Positions 17,835 to 26,549 of a stretch of 64,000 bases of DNA are shown here, in pieces (positions within the stretch are counted from its first letter, which is position 1; every line of letters starts with the position of its first letter). Below the pieces are notes generated by a model that saw only the letters and a list, made by a program, of their open reading frames with translations, ran no database searches and had not been told where the DNA came from. This stretch comes from CAJCIY01 sp964245825 (GTDB lineage Bacteria; Actinomycetota; Actinomycetes; Mycobacteriales; CAJCIY01): the NCBI GenBank assembly GCA_964245825.1, contig CAXTNT010000012.1:1-64000 (forward strand). Reading direction: 5' to 3'. Position numbers and translations under genes: made by a program.

Positions 17835-18419
17835 GTGCTCCGTCCCCGCCTGCGCCCCTGGCGCGGCGCACTCCTGCTCGCCTCCGCGTTGGCCCTCTCG
17901 GCCTGCGGCGGTACGAGCACCGCGAGCAACAACGGTGCGGCGAGCGGCGACGGCAACACCGCCTCGACCAAGACCGGTGGCCTGCTGGCGAAGACCCAGC
18001 CCGCCCCGGTGCTGTCGGGGGACGCGATCGGCGGCGGGACGATCTCCACCGCGGCGGACCTGGGCCGGGTCACGGTGGTGAACTTCTACGCCTCGTGGTG
18101 CGCCCCCTGTCGCGCCGAGACCCCGCTGCTGGAGCAGACCGCCAGGGCGGAGCCGGACGTGGCCTTCCTCGGCGTGCTGTTCAAGGACTCCGCCCCGAAC
18201 GGCGCAGCCTTCCGCCGCACGTACGGGGTGTCGTACCCGAGCCTGGTCGACACCGACGGCGTGGACCTGGCGAAGTTCCGCAACGTCGACCCGTCCGCGG
18301 TGCCGGTGACCTTCGTCCTGGACAAGCAGGGCCGGGTCGCGGCGCGGTACGTCGGCGGCATCACGGCGAGCTCGGGGTTCCAGGCCGTGCTGGCGAAACT
18401 GCAGGCCGCGCCGGCATGA
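17835..18419 (+). CDS. resA: TlpA/ResA-like thiol-disulfide lipoprotein
   Basis: 194 residues. Lipoprotein signal: basic start (LRPRLRPWR), hydrophobic core, then the lipobox LSAC (Cys at about 22). After a Ser/Thr/Asn/Gly-rich linker comes a thioredoxin fold with VVNFYASWCAPCRAETPLL (CxxC about 87-90) and the cis-Pro in SAVPVTFVLD. Such proteins reduce the haem-binding CxxCH of apocytochrome c on the outer face. It is first in resA-ccdA-resB-ccsB, with 4-base overlap to ccdA. Confidence 0.9.
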   Translation: MLRPRLRPWRGALLLASALALSACGGTSTASNNGAASGDGNTASTKTGGLLAKTQPAPVLSGDAIGGGTISTAADLGRVTVVNFYASWCAPCRAETPLLEQTARAEPDVAFLGVLFKDSAPNGAAFRRTYGVSYPSLVDTDGVDLAKFRNVDPSAVPVTFVLDKQGRVAARYVGGITASSGFQAVLAKLQAAPA

Positions 18420-19177
18420 GCGCCGTGACCGGCCCGCTGGTCATCGCCGCGCCGGTGGCGCTCGCCGCCGGCGCCTTCTCGTTCCTCTCGCCCTGCGTCC
18501 TGCCGCTCGTGCCCGGCTACCTGTCGTACGTGACCGGGATGACCGGCGCCGAGGTCACGGAGCAGCGGCGGCAGCGGTGGGCGCTGCACTCGCGCACGAT
18601 CGGCGGCGCATTGCTGTTCGTCGCGGGCTTCAGCGTGATCTTCGTCGGGGAAGGCTCGTTCTTCGGGGGTCTCGGCCGGCTGCTGGCCACCCACCAGCGC
18701 GGCCTGCAGCAGGTCTTCGGCGTCGTCACGATCGCGCTCGGGGTCGCGTTCTCCGGCGTCCTCGGGCAGCTGCCCTTCCTGTCGCGCGAGCTGCGCCCGC
18801 ATCAGGTGCCGCGCGCGGGCCTACTCGGCGCACCCGTGCTCGGCGCGCTCTTCGGGCTGGGCTGGACTCCGTGCATCGGGCCCACCCTCGCCGCCGTGCA
18901 GGGTCTCGCGTTCTCCACTTCGCAGACCACCGCGGGACGCGGCGCGCTGCTGACCCTGTTCTACTGCGCCGGGCTGGGTCTGCCGTTCCTGGTGGTCGCC
19001 GTCGCGTTCCGGCAGGCGATGGGCCTGCTGGCGGTCGTCCGGCGCCACAACGGCGTGGTGATGGCGGTCGGCGGCCTGCTGCTGGTGCTCGTCGGCGTCA
19101 GCGAGGTGACCGGCTGGTACCAGGATCTGGTAATCCGACTGCAGCACCACGTCGGCAGCTACACGGTCGGGTTCTAG
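18416..19177 (+). CDS. ccdA: Cytochrome c biogenesis protein CcdA
   Basis: 253 residues with six hydrophobic segments. The two redox Cys are in FLSPCVLPLVPGYLSYVTG (residue about 25) and GWTPCIGPTLAAV (about 155), the hallmark of CcdA/DsbD-beta. It passes electrons from cytoplasmic thioredoxin across the membrane to the TlpA-like protein encoded just upstream. ATG overlaps the resA stop (ATGA). Confidence 0.95.
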   Translation: MSAVTGPLVIAAPVALAAGAFSFLSPCVLPLVPGYLSYVTGMTGAEVTEQRRQRWALHSRTIGGALLFVAGFSVIFVGEGSFFGGLGRLLATHQRGLQQVFGVVTIALGVAFSGVLGQLPFLSRELRPHQVPRAGLLGAPVLGALFGLGWTPCIGPTLAAVQGLAFSTSQTTAGRGALLTLFYCAGLGLPFLVVAVAFRQAMGLLAVVRRHNGVVMAVGGLLLVLVGVSEVTGWYQDLVIRLQHHVGSYTVGF

Positions 19178-19179
19178 CC

Positions 19180-20859
19180 GTGTCCGTCGATGCCGGACCC
19201 GCGACCGGGGCGCTCTCCACCCAGCCGGCAGCACCCACGCCGCCGCCGGCCGGGCGCGTCAGCCCGCTGGTCCTGGTGCGCCGGGGGTGGCGGCAGCTCA
19301 CGTCCATGCGTACGGCGCTGCTGCTGCTGGTCCTGCTGGCGTTGGCCGCCGTCCCGGGCAGCTTGATCCCGCAGCGCTCGCTCGCGCCGAGCCAGGTCAA
19401 CCGCTACATCGCCGAGCACCGGACGCTCGCCCCGATCTACGAGCGGCTCAGCCTCTTCGACGTCTTCCACGCCCCGTGGTTCGCTGCGATCTACGCCCTG
19501 CTGTTCATCTCCCTCGTGGGCTGTCTGGTGCCGCGCATCAGGCTGCACGCCCGGGCGCTCGTCCGCCGCCCGCCGACGGCACCGCGCAACCTGTCGCGGC
19601 TGCCACAGTCGGCGCGCTGGGAGACCGACATGCTCCCGGCGCAGGCGCTCGCCGTCGCGGCGAAGTCCCTGCGGCGCAAGCGCTTCCGCGTCTCGGCGAG
19701 CGACGGCACCAGCCTCGCCGCGGAGAAGGGCTACCTCCGCGAGACGGGCAACCTGCTGTTCCACGTATCGCTGGTGCTGCTGCTCGTCGGCATCGGCATC
19801 GGGTCGATGTTCGGCTACCAGGGCTCGGTGCTGCTGGTCGACGGCCACAGCTTCACCAACGTCGCGCCGCTCTACGACACGTACAAGGCCGGGGCGCTGA
19901 CCAAGCCGGGCTCGCTGTCGCCATTCACGGTCACGCTCGGGCAGTTCGACGCGACCTACCAGCCCAACGGTGAGGCGGCGACGTTCGACGCGCACGTCAC
20001 CGCGACCGACGCGGCCGGGCGGACCTCGAGCCACGACCTGCGCGTGAACCACCCGCTGACCTTCGGGCACGCCCGCGTCTACCTGATCGGGCACGGGTAC
20101 GCGCTGCACGTGATCCTGCGCGACGCCAAGGGGCAGGTGTGGCACGACGAGACGGTGCCCTGCATCCCGCAGGACCTGACCGACTACCTGAGCCAGTGTG
20201 TGGTCAAGGCGCCGGACACCGGCGCGACCCAGGCCACCACGCTGACCGACCCGCAGACGGGCCAGACGGCCACGGTGAGCAAGGACCTCGAGTTCGGCTT
20301 CCTCATCGATTTCGTCCCCACGGCCGCGGTGAGCACCGGTGGCGTGATCAGCACGTTCCCGGCTCCCGACAACCCCCGGGCGATCGTCTCCGCGTACACC
20401 GGCGACCTCGGGCTGGGCACCGGTGTGCCGCAGTCGGTCTACGACCTGGACCCCAGTGGGCTCCACCTGAAGCCGGTGTTGCTCCCGCTGGCCCAGCAGA
20501 TCGTCACCCCCGGCGGGAAGGACGAGACCATCCCGCTGCCGCAGGGCTTCACGCTCCAGCTTGCGGGCTACAGCCAGTGGGCGTCGCTGCAGGTGAAGGA
20601 CGACCCGGCCAAGAAGTTCACGCTGATCGCCGCGGTGCTGATCGTGGTCGGCCTGCTGCTCTCGCTGCGGGTACGCCGCCGGCGGGTCTGGCTGCGCGCG
20701 ACCGCTGCCCCCGGCGGTCGTACCATCGTCGAGGCCGGTGGGCTGGCCCGTACCGACGCCGACGACTTCGCCCGTGAGTTCCCCAGACTCGTCACCCGCC
20801 TCGCGGGGGAGATCCGGCCCGCAGGGCCGTCACCGACAGGAGCAGACCGGTGCCCGTGA
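19180..20859 (+). CDS. resB: Cytochrome c biogenesis protein ResB/Ccs1
   Basis: 559 residues. An N-terminal Pro-rich stretch, then membrane segments at about 45-65 (ALLLLVLLALAAVPGSLIP), 105-125 (FAAIYALLFISLVGCLVP), about 200 (NLLFHVSLVLLLVGIGIG) and a last one near 490, with a large outside domain between the last two. This is the ResB layout, which with CcsA/CcsB forms the System II haem export and ligation complex. The GTG starts 2 bases after the ccdA stop. The stop overlaps ccsB by 10 bases. Confidence 0.92.
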   Translation: MSVDAGPATGALSTQPAAPTPPPAGRVSPLVLVRRGWRQLTSMRTALLLLVLLALAAVPGSLIPQRSLAPSQVNRYIAEHRTLAPIYERLSLFDVFHAPWFAAIYALLFISLVGCLVPRIRLHARALVRRPPTAPRNLSRLPQSARWETDMLPAQALAVAAKSLRRKRFRVSASDGTSLAAEKGYLRETGNLLFHVSLVLLLVGIGIGSMFGYQGSVLLVDGHSFTNVAPLYDTYKAGALTKPGSLSPFTVTLGQFDATYQPNGEAATFDAHVTATDAAGRTSSHDLRVNHPLTFGHARVYLIGHGYALHVILRDAKGQVWHDETVPCIPQDLTDYLSQCVVKAPDTGATQATTLTDPQTGQTATVSKDLEFGFLIDFVPTAAVSTGGVISTFPAPDNPRAIVSAYTGDLGLGTGVPQSVYDLDPSGLHLKPVLLPLAQQIVTPGGKDETIPLPQGFTLQLAGYSQWASLQVKDDPAKKFTLIAAVLIVVGLLLSLRVRRRRVWLRATAAPGGRTIVEAGGLARTDADDFAREFPRLVTRLAGEIRPAGPSPTGADRCP

Positions 20860-21971
20860 ACCTGGGCCTCGCCCACGATTCCGACCGCCTGCTGTTCATC
20901 GCCGTCGTCCTCTACGCCCTGGCCATGCTCGGGTACGCCGCGGAGTTCGCGTTCGGCCGGCGCGCCCGGGTCACCGCAGACCGCATCGAGGTCGAGGTGG
21001 CGAAGGTCGAGGTGCCGGCGGACGTCTCCGCGCTGGCACTCGTCGGGCCGGCCAGTGGCGCCCTCACCACCGGCTCGGTCGTCACCGCGCCCACCGGGCC
21101 GGTGCTGGGCGACGGCACCGTGCTGGATCTCGACGAGCCTGCGCCCAGGCTGGGCCGCTGGCGCCGCCCCACCGATCCGGGCGCACCGCGCGGCGGAGTC
21201 GGCGAAGGCCTCGGCCGGCTCGCGCTGCTGCTGACGGTCGCCGGCTGGGCCGCGCACGTCGGCTCGGTCACGACCCGGGGGCTCGCGGCGCACCGGGTGC
21301 CGTGGGGCAACATGTACGAGTTCTCGTCGATGATCGCGCTCGTCGCGGTGACCGCGTACCTCGTGCTGCTGCTTCGCCAGCCGGTCCGCTACCTCGGCGC
21401 CTTCGTCATGCTGCCGGTGGTCAGCTACCTGGGCATCGCCGGCACGGTGCTCTACACGCCGGCCGGCCCGCTCGTACCGGCGCTCAACTCGTACTGGATC
21501 AAGATCCACGTGGTCGCGGTGATCACGGCCTCGGGGGTCTTCGCGCTGTCCGCCGTGCTGACGGTTCTCTACCTCGTCCGGGCCCGCTACGACTCGGTGG
21601 TCGCCCGCGGCGACGAGCCCGGCTCGGTCGCCCGGCTCGGCGCACTGCTGCCGGACGCGAGCAAGCTCGACACCAACACCTACCGGGTGGTGGCTTTCGC
21701 GTTCCCGATCTGGACCTTCGGGGTGATCGCCGGGGCGATCTGGGCCGAGTCGGCCTGGGGCCGCTACTGGGGCTGGGACCCCAAGGAGACCTGGTCGTTC
21801 ATCACCTGGGTGATCTACGCCGGCTACCTGCACGCGCGGGCGACCGCAGGCTGGAAGGGTCGCAAGGCCGCGGTGATCTCGCTGGTCGCCTTCGCCTGCC
21901 TGACGTTCGACTTCTACGGCGTCAACCTGTGGTTCTCGGGTCTGCACTCCTACCAGGGTCCGGGCGTCTGA
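20850..21971 (+). CDS. ccsB: Cytochrome c synthase subunit CcsA/ResC type (CcsB in actinobacterial naming)
   Basis: 373 residues, polytopic. Contains the haem-binding Trp-rich WWD segment, RYWGWDPKETWSFITW near residue 310, flanked by conserved His at AAHRVPWGNMYEF, KIHVVAV and YLHARATAG. With ResB it moves haem out and attaches it to CxxCH. Residues about 35-110 form a non-membrane loop longer than in many homologues. The frame begins with GTG 10 bases inside resB. Confidence 0.94.
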   Translation: MPVNLGLAHDSDRLLFIAVVLYALAMLGYAAEFAFGRRARVTADRIEVEVAKVEVPADVSALALVGPASGALTTGSVVTAPTGPVLGDGTVLDLDEPAPRLGRWRRPTDPGAPRGGVGEGLGRLALLLTVAGWAAHVGSVTTRGLAAHRVPWGNMYEFSSMIALVAVTAYLVLLLRQPVRYLGAFVMLPVVSYLGIAGTVLYTPAGPLVPALNSYWIKIHVVAVITASGVFALSAVLTVLYLVRARYDSVVARGDEPGSVARLGALLPDASKLDTNTYRVVAFAFPIWTFGVIAGAIWAESAWGRYWGWDPKETWSFITWVIYAGYLHARATAGWKGRKAAVISLVAFACLTFDFYGVNLWFSGLHSYQGPGV

Positions 21972-21978
21972 CCGACAC

Positions 21979-23433
21979 GTGGCGTACGACGACCTGAAGG
22001 ACCTGCTCCGGCGGCTCGAGCGCGAGGGCGAGTTGCACCGGGTACGTGTCCCGGTCGACCCGTACCTCGAGGTGGCCGAGGTGGTCAGCCGGGTGCAGCG
22101 CGAGGCGGGCCCGGCGCTGCTGTTCGAGCGGCCGACCGGTGCCTCGATGCCGCTGGTGATCAACGTGTTCGGCACCGAGCGGCGGATGGCGATGGCGCTG
22201 GGGGTCGAGCGGCTGGACGAGCACGCGGAGCGGATCGCCGCCCTGCTGACGCCGGAGATCCCGCACGGTCTCGGCGGTCTGCGCGAGGCGCTGGGCAAGC
22301 TGGGTGAGCTGCGCAGTGCCCCGCCGAAGCGGGTCCGTGGCGGGGCGCCCTGCCAGCACAGCGTGCTGCGCGGCGAGGAGGTCGACCTCGACCTGCTGCC
22401 GGGGGTGACGGCGTGGCCGCAGGACGGTGGCCCGTTCCTCAACCTCGGCCTGACCCACACCAGGCACCCGGAGACCGGCGCCCGCAACCTCGGCATGTAC
22501 CGGCTGCAGCAGCACGACCGCCGTACGGTCGGCATGCACTGGCAGATCCACAAGGACTCCAACGCCCACCACGCCGTGGCCGAACGGCGCGGCGAGCGGC
22601 TCCCGGTGGCGATCGCCTTCGGCGTCGACCCCGCCGTCACGTACGCGGCCTCGGCCCCGCTGCCGGCCGGGATCGACGAGTACCTGTTCGCCGGGTTCCT
22701 GCGCCGCGAGCGGGTCGAGCTGGTCGACTGCCTCACCGTGCCGTTGCAGGTGCCGGCGAACGCGCAGGTCGTGCTGGAGGGCTGGCTCGAGCCGGGCATC
22801 CGCCGCCCCGAGGGACCGTTCGGCGACCACACCGGCTTCTACACCCCGGTCGAGCCCTTCCCGGCGCTGACGGTCGACTGCATGACGATGGCGTCGGCGC
22901 CGGTGTTCCCGAGCATCGTGGTCGGCCGGCCGCCGCAGGAGGACGGCCCCCTCGGCAAGGCCACCGAGCGGATCTTCCTGCCGCTGCTGCGGCTGACCAT
23001 CCCCGAGATCGTCGACTACGACCTGCCGACCGCGGGGGTGTTCCACAACTGCGCCGTCGTCAGCATCGACAAGCGCTTCCCGAAGCATGCGCAGAAGGTG
23101 ATGCACGCGATCTGGGGCGCCGGGCTGATGTCGCTGACCAAGCTGATCGTCGTGGTCGACGCCGACTGCGACGTGCACGACTACGCCGAGGTGGCCTGGC
23201 GTGCGTTCGGCAACGTCGACTACGCCCACGACCTGCTGCTCACCCAGGGCCCGGTGGACCACCTCGACCACGCCTCGTACAACCAGTTCTGGGGCGGCAA
23301 GGTGGGGATCGACGCAACGGCCAAGCTGCCGACCGAGGGGTACCAGCGCGCCGGCGGCTGGCCGAGGATGATCGCGCCGGACCCCGCGACGGCACAGCGG
23401 GTGACCAGTCGCTGGAAGGAGTACGGCCTGTGA
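21979..23433 (+). CDS. mqnL: UbiD-family decarboxylase, menaquinone pathway (MqnL-type)
   Basis: 484 residues, typical UbiD length. Family blocks seen: PALLFERPTGASMPLVINVFG, NLGMYRLQ (prFMN-contacting Arg), IHKDSNAHHA, and the catalytic RPEGPFGDHTGFY (Glu). These enzymes need prenylated FMN made by UbiX, and the UbiX-type gene is 1.7 kb downstream, with the UbiA-type prenyltransferase between. In Streptomyces that trio carries out the late futalosine-pathway steps (prenylation, then decarboxylation), so MqnL is the best call over classical UbiD. The GTG follows ccsB by 7 bases and may be read from the same transcript. Confidence 0.85.
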   Translation: MAYDDLKDLLRRLEREGELHRVRVPVDPYLEVAEVVSRVQREAGPALLFERPTGASMPLVINVFGTERRMAMALGVERLDEHAERIAALLTPEIPHGLGGLREALGKLGELRSAPPKRVRGGAPCQHSVLRGEEVDLDLLPGVTAWPQDGGPFLNLGLTHTRHPETGARNLGMYRLQQHDRRTVGMHWQIHKDSNAHHAVAERRGERLPVAIAFGVDPAVTYAASAPLPAGIDEYLFAGFLRRERVELVDCLTVPLQVPANAQVVLEGWLEPGIRRPEGPFGDHTGFYTPVEPFPALTVDCMTMASAPVFPSIVVGRPPQEDGPLGKATERIFLPLLRLTIPEIVDYDLPTAGVFHNCAVVSIDKRFPKHAQKVMHAIWGAGLMSLTKLIVVVDADCDVHDYAEVAWRAFGNVDYAHDLLLTQGPVDHLDHASYNQFWGGKVGIDATAKLPTEGYQRAGGWPRMIAPDPATAQRVTSRWKEYGL

Positions 23434-23488
23434 CCCACCCCGCCGCCCCCCAGCCCTGCGCCCCCCACCCGTGCGCGCCCCACCCCCC

Positions 23489-23538
23489 GATCAGTCAGAG
23501 CACGCCGTCGCCAGAGCGACGCCAGGTTCTGACTCATC
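23489..23538. repeat. 50-bp nested hairpin repeat, copy A
   Basis: First of three 50-bp copies that begin GATCAGTCAG and end CTGACT(C/G)ATC. Outer arms GATCAGTCAGA / TCTGACTCATC pair with one mismatch; inner arms CGTCGC / GCGACG pair perfectly. It lies 55 bases after mqnL and 25 bases before the DinB gene. See copies at 37104 and 38209. Confidence 0.85.
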
Positions 23539-23563
23539 GCCGCAGGAACGGGGGCGGCGCACG

Positions 23564-24130
23564 ATGACCGGACCGGTCACGCACCCAGACCTAACCGTCA
23601 CCGACCCGGCGCCCACCGCGGATGAGCGCACGATGCTGTGGGAGTTCCTGCAGTCCCAGCGGGACCTGGTGGCGTGGAAGCTGGCCGACGCCGACTTCGA
23701 CGCCCTGCAGGGCGTGGCGACCGCCAGCGGGCTGGCGCCGCTCGGCGTGCTGCGGCACCTGACCACCGTCGAGCGCTGGTGGTTCCGCCACCAGACCGCC
23801 GGGGAGCCCGGGCTGGTCTTCGACTGGACTGACGACGATCCCGACGGCGAGTACCGGGTACGGCCGGGGGAGACGGTGGCGTCGCTGCTGGCCGACTACG
23901 CCGCCGAAGCCGCACGCTGCGATGCGGCGGTCGCCGCCCGCGGGCTGGACGAGGTCGGTGCGAACTGCCGCTTCAGCCTGCGGTGGGTCTGCCTGCACAT
24001 GATCGAGGAGACCGCCCGCCACCTCGGGCACATCGACCTGCTGCGCGAACTGGCGGACGGCTCTACCGGTTCCGACCCGTTGCAGGTCGCGGGCGAGGCG
24101 GCTGCCGCCGAGGCGACGGCGGCCCCGTGA
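23564..24130 (+). CDS. DinB superfamily protein (DUF664-like)
   Basis: 188 residues predicted to form a four-helix DinB bundle. LRHLTTVERWWFRH (about residues 63-76) and HMIEETARHLGHIDLLREL (about 145-163) supply the His residues that bind a divalent metal in this family. Family members include thiol-dependent S-transferases using mycothiol or bacillithiol, but no specific substrate can be named here. ATG chosen with GGGGGCGG upstream. It splits mqnL from mqnP-mqnM, without an evident pathway role. Confidence 0.78.
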   Translation: MTGPVTHPDLTVTDPAPTADERTMLWEFLQSQRDLVAWKLADADFDALQGVATASGLAPLGVLRHLTTVERWWFRHQTAGEPGLVFDWTDDDPDGEYRVRPGETVASLLADYAAEAARCDAAVAARGLDEVGANCRFSLRWVCLHMIEETARHLGHIDLLRELADGSTGSDPLQVAGEAAAAEATAAP

Positions 24131-24179
24131 TGGCCGCGGTGGGGTGGCGGCCGGGCTCCGGACATCAGGAGCGGTACGG

Positions 24180-25094
24180 GTGACGGCGGTCGCCGAGGAG
24201 GTCATCGACCGGGCCAACCCCGTCTCGGCGTTCCTGCGGCTGGTGGTCATCGAGCACTCGGTGTTCGCCCTGCCGTTCGCGTACGTCGCTGCGCTGACCG
24301 CGATGAGCCAGAGCCCCGCGCACCGCGGTGTGCGCTGGGTGGACCTCGTGCTGATCACGGTCGCGATGGTCGCCGGGCGGACGTTCGCGATGGCGGTCAA
24401 CCGCATCGTCGACCGGGAGCTGGACGCCCGCAACCCGCGTACCGCCCGGCGCGAGCTGGTCACCGGCGCGGTCTCGGTACGCACGGCCCTGGCGGGCAGC
24501 GGAGTCGCGCTCGGCGTCTTCCTGGTGGCGGCGGCACTGCTGAACGGGGCCTGCCTCGCGCTGTCGCCGATCGCCCTGGCGCTGCTGATCGTCTACCCGT
24601 ACGGGAAGCGGTTCACGTGGGCCTGCCACGGTCTGCTCGGGCTGGCGCAGGCGGTGGCGCCGCTCGGTGCGTGGATCGCGGTCACCGGGCACTGGTCCTG
24701 GGCCGCGACCGCGCTCGGGCTCGGTGTCGGCCTCTGGATCGGCGGCTTCGACCTGATCTACGCCCTGCAGGACCTGACGCACGACCGCGCGCACGGCGTC
24801 CACTCGCTGCCGGCCCGCTTCGGCGCGGCGGTGGCGCTGCGGGTCTCGACCGCGGCGCACGTGGCGACCTTCGCGCTGTTCGTTGCGTTCGGGGTGGCCC
24901 AGAACCTCGGCCCGCTCTGGTACGTCGGTCTGGCCGGGGTGGCGATCCTCTTCGCGTACGAGCACAGCATCGTCAGCCCCCGCGACTGGTCACGGCTCAA
25001 CCGGGCCTTCTTCACCGCCAACGGCGTGGTCGGGATCGTCCTGTTCGGGTTCGCGCTGGCCGACCTGGTCGTGCACGGGCATCTGACCACATGA
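24180..25094 (+). CDS. mqnP: UbiA-family prenyltransferase, menaquinone pathway (MqnP-type)
   Basis: 304 residues with eight to nine membrane segments. The first Asp-rich site is NRIVDRELDARN (about residue 76) and the second is DLIYALQDLTHDRAHG (about 195); both bind Mg-diphosphate. It would attach the polyprenyl tail to the dihydroxynaphthoate-type product of the futalosine route. GTG at 24180 is chosen because AGGAG lies 8 bases upstream; an in-frame GTG at 24144 has no such site. The stop overlaps the next gene by 4 bases. Confidence 0.88.
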   Translation: MTAVAEEVIDRANPVSAFLRLVVIEHSVFALPFAYVAALTAMSQSPAHRGVRWVDLVLITVAMVAGRTFAMAVNRIVDRELDARNPRTARRELVTGAVSVRTALAGSGVALGVFLVAAALLNGACLALSPIALALLIVYPYGKRFTWACHGLLGLAQAVAPLGAWIAVTGHWSWAATALGLGVGLWIGGFDLIYALQDLTHDRAHGVHSLPARFGAAVALRVSTAAHVATFALFVAFGVAQNLGPLWYVGLAGVAILFAYEHSIVSPRDWSRLNRAFFTANGVVGIVLFGFALADLVVHGHLTT

Positions 25095-25729
25095 CCCGTA
25101 CGCCGTGGGTCGTCGGGATCAGTGGGGCGAGCGGGACGCCGTACGCGGCCGCGGTGATCCGCGCCCTGTTGGCTGCGGGCGAGGCGGTCGACCTGGTGGT
25201 GTCGCGCGCGGCACGGCTGACGATCCTGGACGAGACGGGCCGGCCGCTGCGGGACGCGCACTGGCGCGCGGACCTGGGCACGTTCCTCGGCGCCCCGGTG
25301 AGCGGCGACGTGACGTACTGGGCGGCGGGCGACCTCGCCGCCGGGCCCAGTTCCGGGTCGTACGCGACGCGGGGGATGTTCGTGGTCCCGGCCAGCACAG
25401 ACGCCGTGGCGGGCATCGCGCTCGGGCTGTCGAAGGACCTGCTGCAACGGGCGGCCGCCGTGACGCTGAAGGAGGGTCGGCCGCTGGTCGTCGTGCCACG
25501 GGAGACGCCGCTGGCCCGGCCGACCCTCGTGCACCTGCTCGCCCTGCACGACGCGGGCGCCGTCGTCGCGCCGGCCAGCCCCGGGTTCTACCACGGGCCG
25601 ACCGACCTGCAGCAGCTGGTGGACTTCGTCGCCGGCCGGGTGCTGGACGTGGCCGGGGTCGGCCACGACCTCTACCGCCGCTGGACGGGTCAGGACCTGA
25701 CCGGTCGTACGACGACCGGGCCGACGTGA
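25091..25729 (+). CDS. mqnM: UbiX-family flavin prenyltransferase (MqnM-type)
   Basis: 212 residues, flavodoxin-like UbiX fold. Seen are GISGASGTPYAAA (FMN phosphate loop), PASTDAVAGIALGLSKDLLQRAA (the family SxxKD) and LVVVPRETPLARPTLVHL (Arg near residue 140). UbiX enzymes join dimethylallyl phosphate to FMN to make the prenyl-FMN used by UbiD. Coupled by 4-base overlap to mqnP, and mqnL lies just upstream, so the three form the late menaquinone module. Confidence 0.9.
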   Translation: MTRTPWVVGISGASGTPYAAAVIRALLAAGEAVDLVVSRAARLTILDETGRPLRDAHWRADLGTFLGAPVSGDVTYWAAGDLAAGPSSGSYATRGMFVVPASTDAVAGIALGLSKDLLQRAAAVTLKEGRPLVVVPRETPLARPTLVHLLALHDAGAVVAPASPGFYHGPTDLQQLVDFVAGRVLDVAGVGHDLYRRWTGQDLTGRTTTGPT

Positions 25730-25754
25730 GCCGCCCCCGCTGCCGGGACGTGCG

Positions 25755-25786
25755 ACGGCCGGGCCGGCGTGAGCCGACCCGGCCGT
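25755..25786. terminator. Strong hairpin between mqnM and a convergent small gene
   Basis: ACGGCCGGG (25755-25763) pairs perfectly with CCCGGCCGT (25778-25786), and GGC/GCC pair again inside. It lies 25 bases after mqnM and 46 bases after the minus-strand 37-codon gene ends, so it can stop transcripts from both sides. Confidence 0.6.
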
Positions 25787-25832
25787 GGCAGGGATCTTCG
25801 TGAGCGCGGCGGGCCGAGGCCGGCCGCGTCGT

Positions 25833-25946
25833 TCAGTGGGAGCGGCGACGCAGCAGCGGCAGCCGGCGGGCTCGAACTACGGTCGCCCGACCTGCGGCGG
25901 CATGCACCTGCGAGACCCGCTCGATGATGAGCTCCTTCTGGTCCAT
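25833..25946 (-). CDS. 37-residue basic peptide, function unknown
   Basis: The minus strand holds ATG...TGA coding for a peptide that begins MDQKELIIERVSQVHAAAG and ends RRLPLLRRRSH, with an acidic-amphipathic first half and an Arg-rich second half. A perfect AGGAGG (25954-25959) lies 7 bases before the ATG, one of the best ribosome binding sites in the window, and a 9-bp leader hairpin lies just before it. I do not recognise the family. It is divergent from an Lrp-type regulator and convergent on mqnM. It could be a regulated small protein or a leader peptide; nothing coding follows it downstream on that strand, which argues against a leader. Confidence 0.5.
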   Translation of the reverse strand: MDQKELIIERVSQVHAAAGRATVVRARRLPLLRRRSH

Positions 25947-25971
25947 GTCGGTGCCTCCTCTCGCTTACTCC

Positions 25972-25993
25972 TGTCGCCCCGGCTGGGGCGACA
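25972..25993. promoter_or_regulatory. 9-bp perfect hairpin in the leader of the 37-codon gene
   Basis: TGTCGCCCC (25972-25980) and GGGGCGACA (25985-25993) pair perfectly around GGCT. In the minus-strand RNA it ends 12 bases before the AGGAGG of the small gene. It may act in RNA, or be a DNA operator in the divergent region. Confidence 0.45.
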
Positions 25994-26006
25994 CCTTCGA
26001 TAACCA

Positions 26007-26027
26007 GGACTATACCCGCTATGTTCC
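26007..26027. promoter_or_regulatory. AT-richer dyad upstream of the Lrp-type regulator, candidate operator
   Basis: GGACTATA - CCCGC - TATGTTCC: 6 of 8 arm positions are symmetrical. It sits in a short AT-rich stretch, unusual for this DNA, about 50 bases before the regulator start and between the two divergent genes. Lrp/AsnC proteins commonly bind such sites in their own promoters. Confidence 0.35.
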
Positions 26028-26079
26028 TTCGGATCCAAAGTCTTTGAGGTGAATGTCGCATGAATCACAGGAGAAGCGG

Positions 26080-26541
26080 ATGGATGACGTCGATCGCCGG
26101 CTGGTGACCGCGCTCCGGGCCGACGCCCGCGCCAGCTGGGCCGAGCTGGCGCGCATCGTCGGCCTCTCGGCACCCAGCGTCGCCGACCGGGTCGCGCGGC
26201 TCGAGCGCGACGGGGTGATCACCGGCTATCACGCCGCCGTGAACCCGGCGCTGGTCGGCCTCGGGGTGAGCGCCCTGGTGGGCGTCTACCAGAAGGAGGG
26301 CGCGAACGCCGACTCGCTCGTCGACGCCCTCCGCGACATCCCGGAGATCGAGGACTGCTGGTCGGTCGCCGGCGAGGAGGAGCTGATGCTGCGGCTGCGT
26401 ACGACCGACGTCGACGCCCTCGAGTCGGCGCTCCGGACCCTGCGCCGGGCGCGCGGTGTGTCCCGGACCCGGACCACCGTGGTGCTGTCCACACCGTGGG
26501 AGGGCCGCTTCCCGCTGACCGCCGACGAGCCCGAAGGCTGA
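26080..26541 (+). CDS. Lrp/AsnC family transcriptional regulator
   Basis: 153 residues. N-terminal helix-turn-helix MDDVDRRLVTALRADARA plus LSAPSVADRVARLERDGVI, then the RAM (AsnC-type) ligand domain with GYHAAVNPALVGLGVSALVG, DCWSVAGEEELMLRLRT and ARGVSRTRTTVVLST. Such proteins form octamers that respond to amino acids or other small ligands. ATG 26080 chosen because AGGAG precedes it; an ATG at 26053 would put that site inside the gene. It lies directly before mqnE, but that gene has its own leaderless promoter; whether it controls mqnE is open. Confidence 0.9.
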   Translation: MDDVDRRLVTALRADARASWAELARIVGLSAPSVADRVARLERDGVITGYHAAVNPALVGLGVSALVGVYQKEGANADSLVDALRDIPEIEDCWSVAGEEELMLRLRTTDVDALESALRTLRRARGVSRTRTTVVLSTPWEGRFPLTADEPEG

Positions 26542-26549
26542 GCCGGCCG

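Noticed and set aside
24144..24180. Longer start (GTG 24144) for mqnP
   Set aside because: The AGGAG at 24167-24171 is placed correctly for the GTG at 24180, and would lie inside the longer gene.
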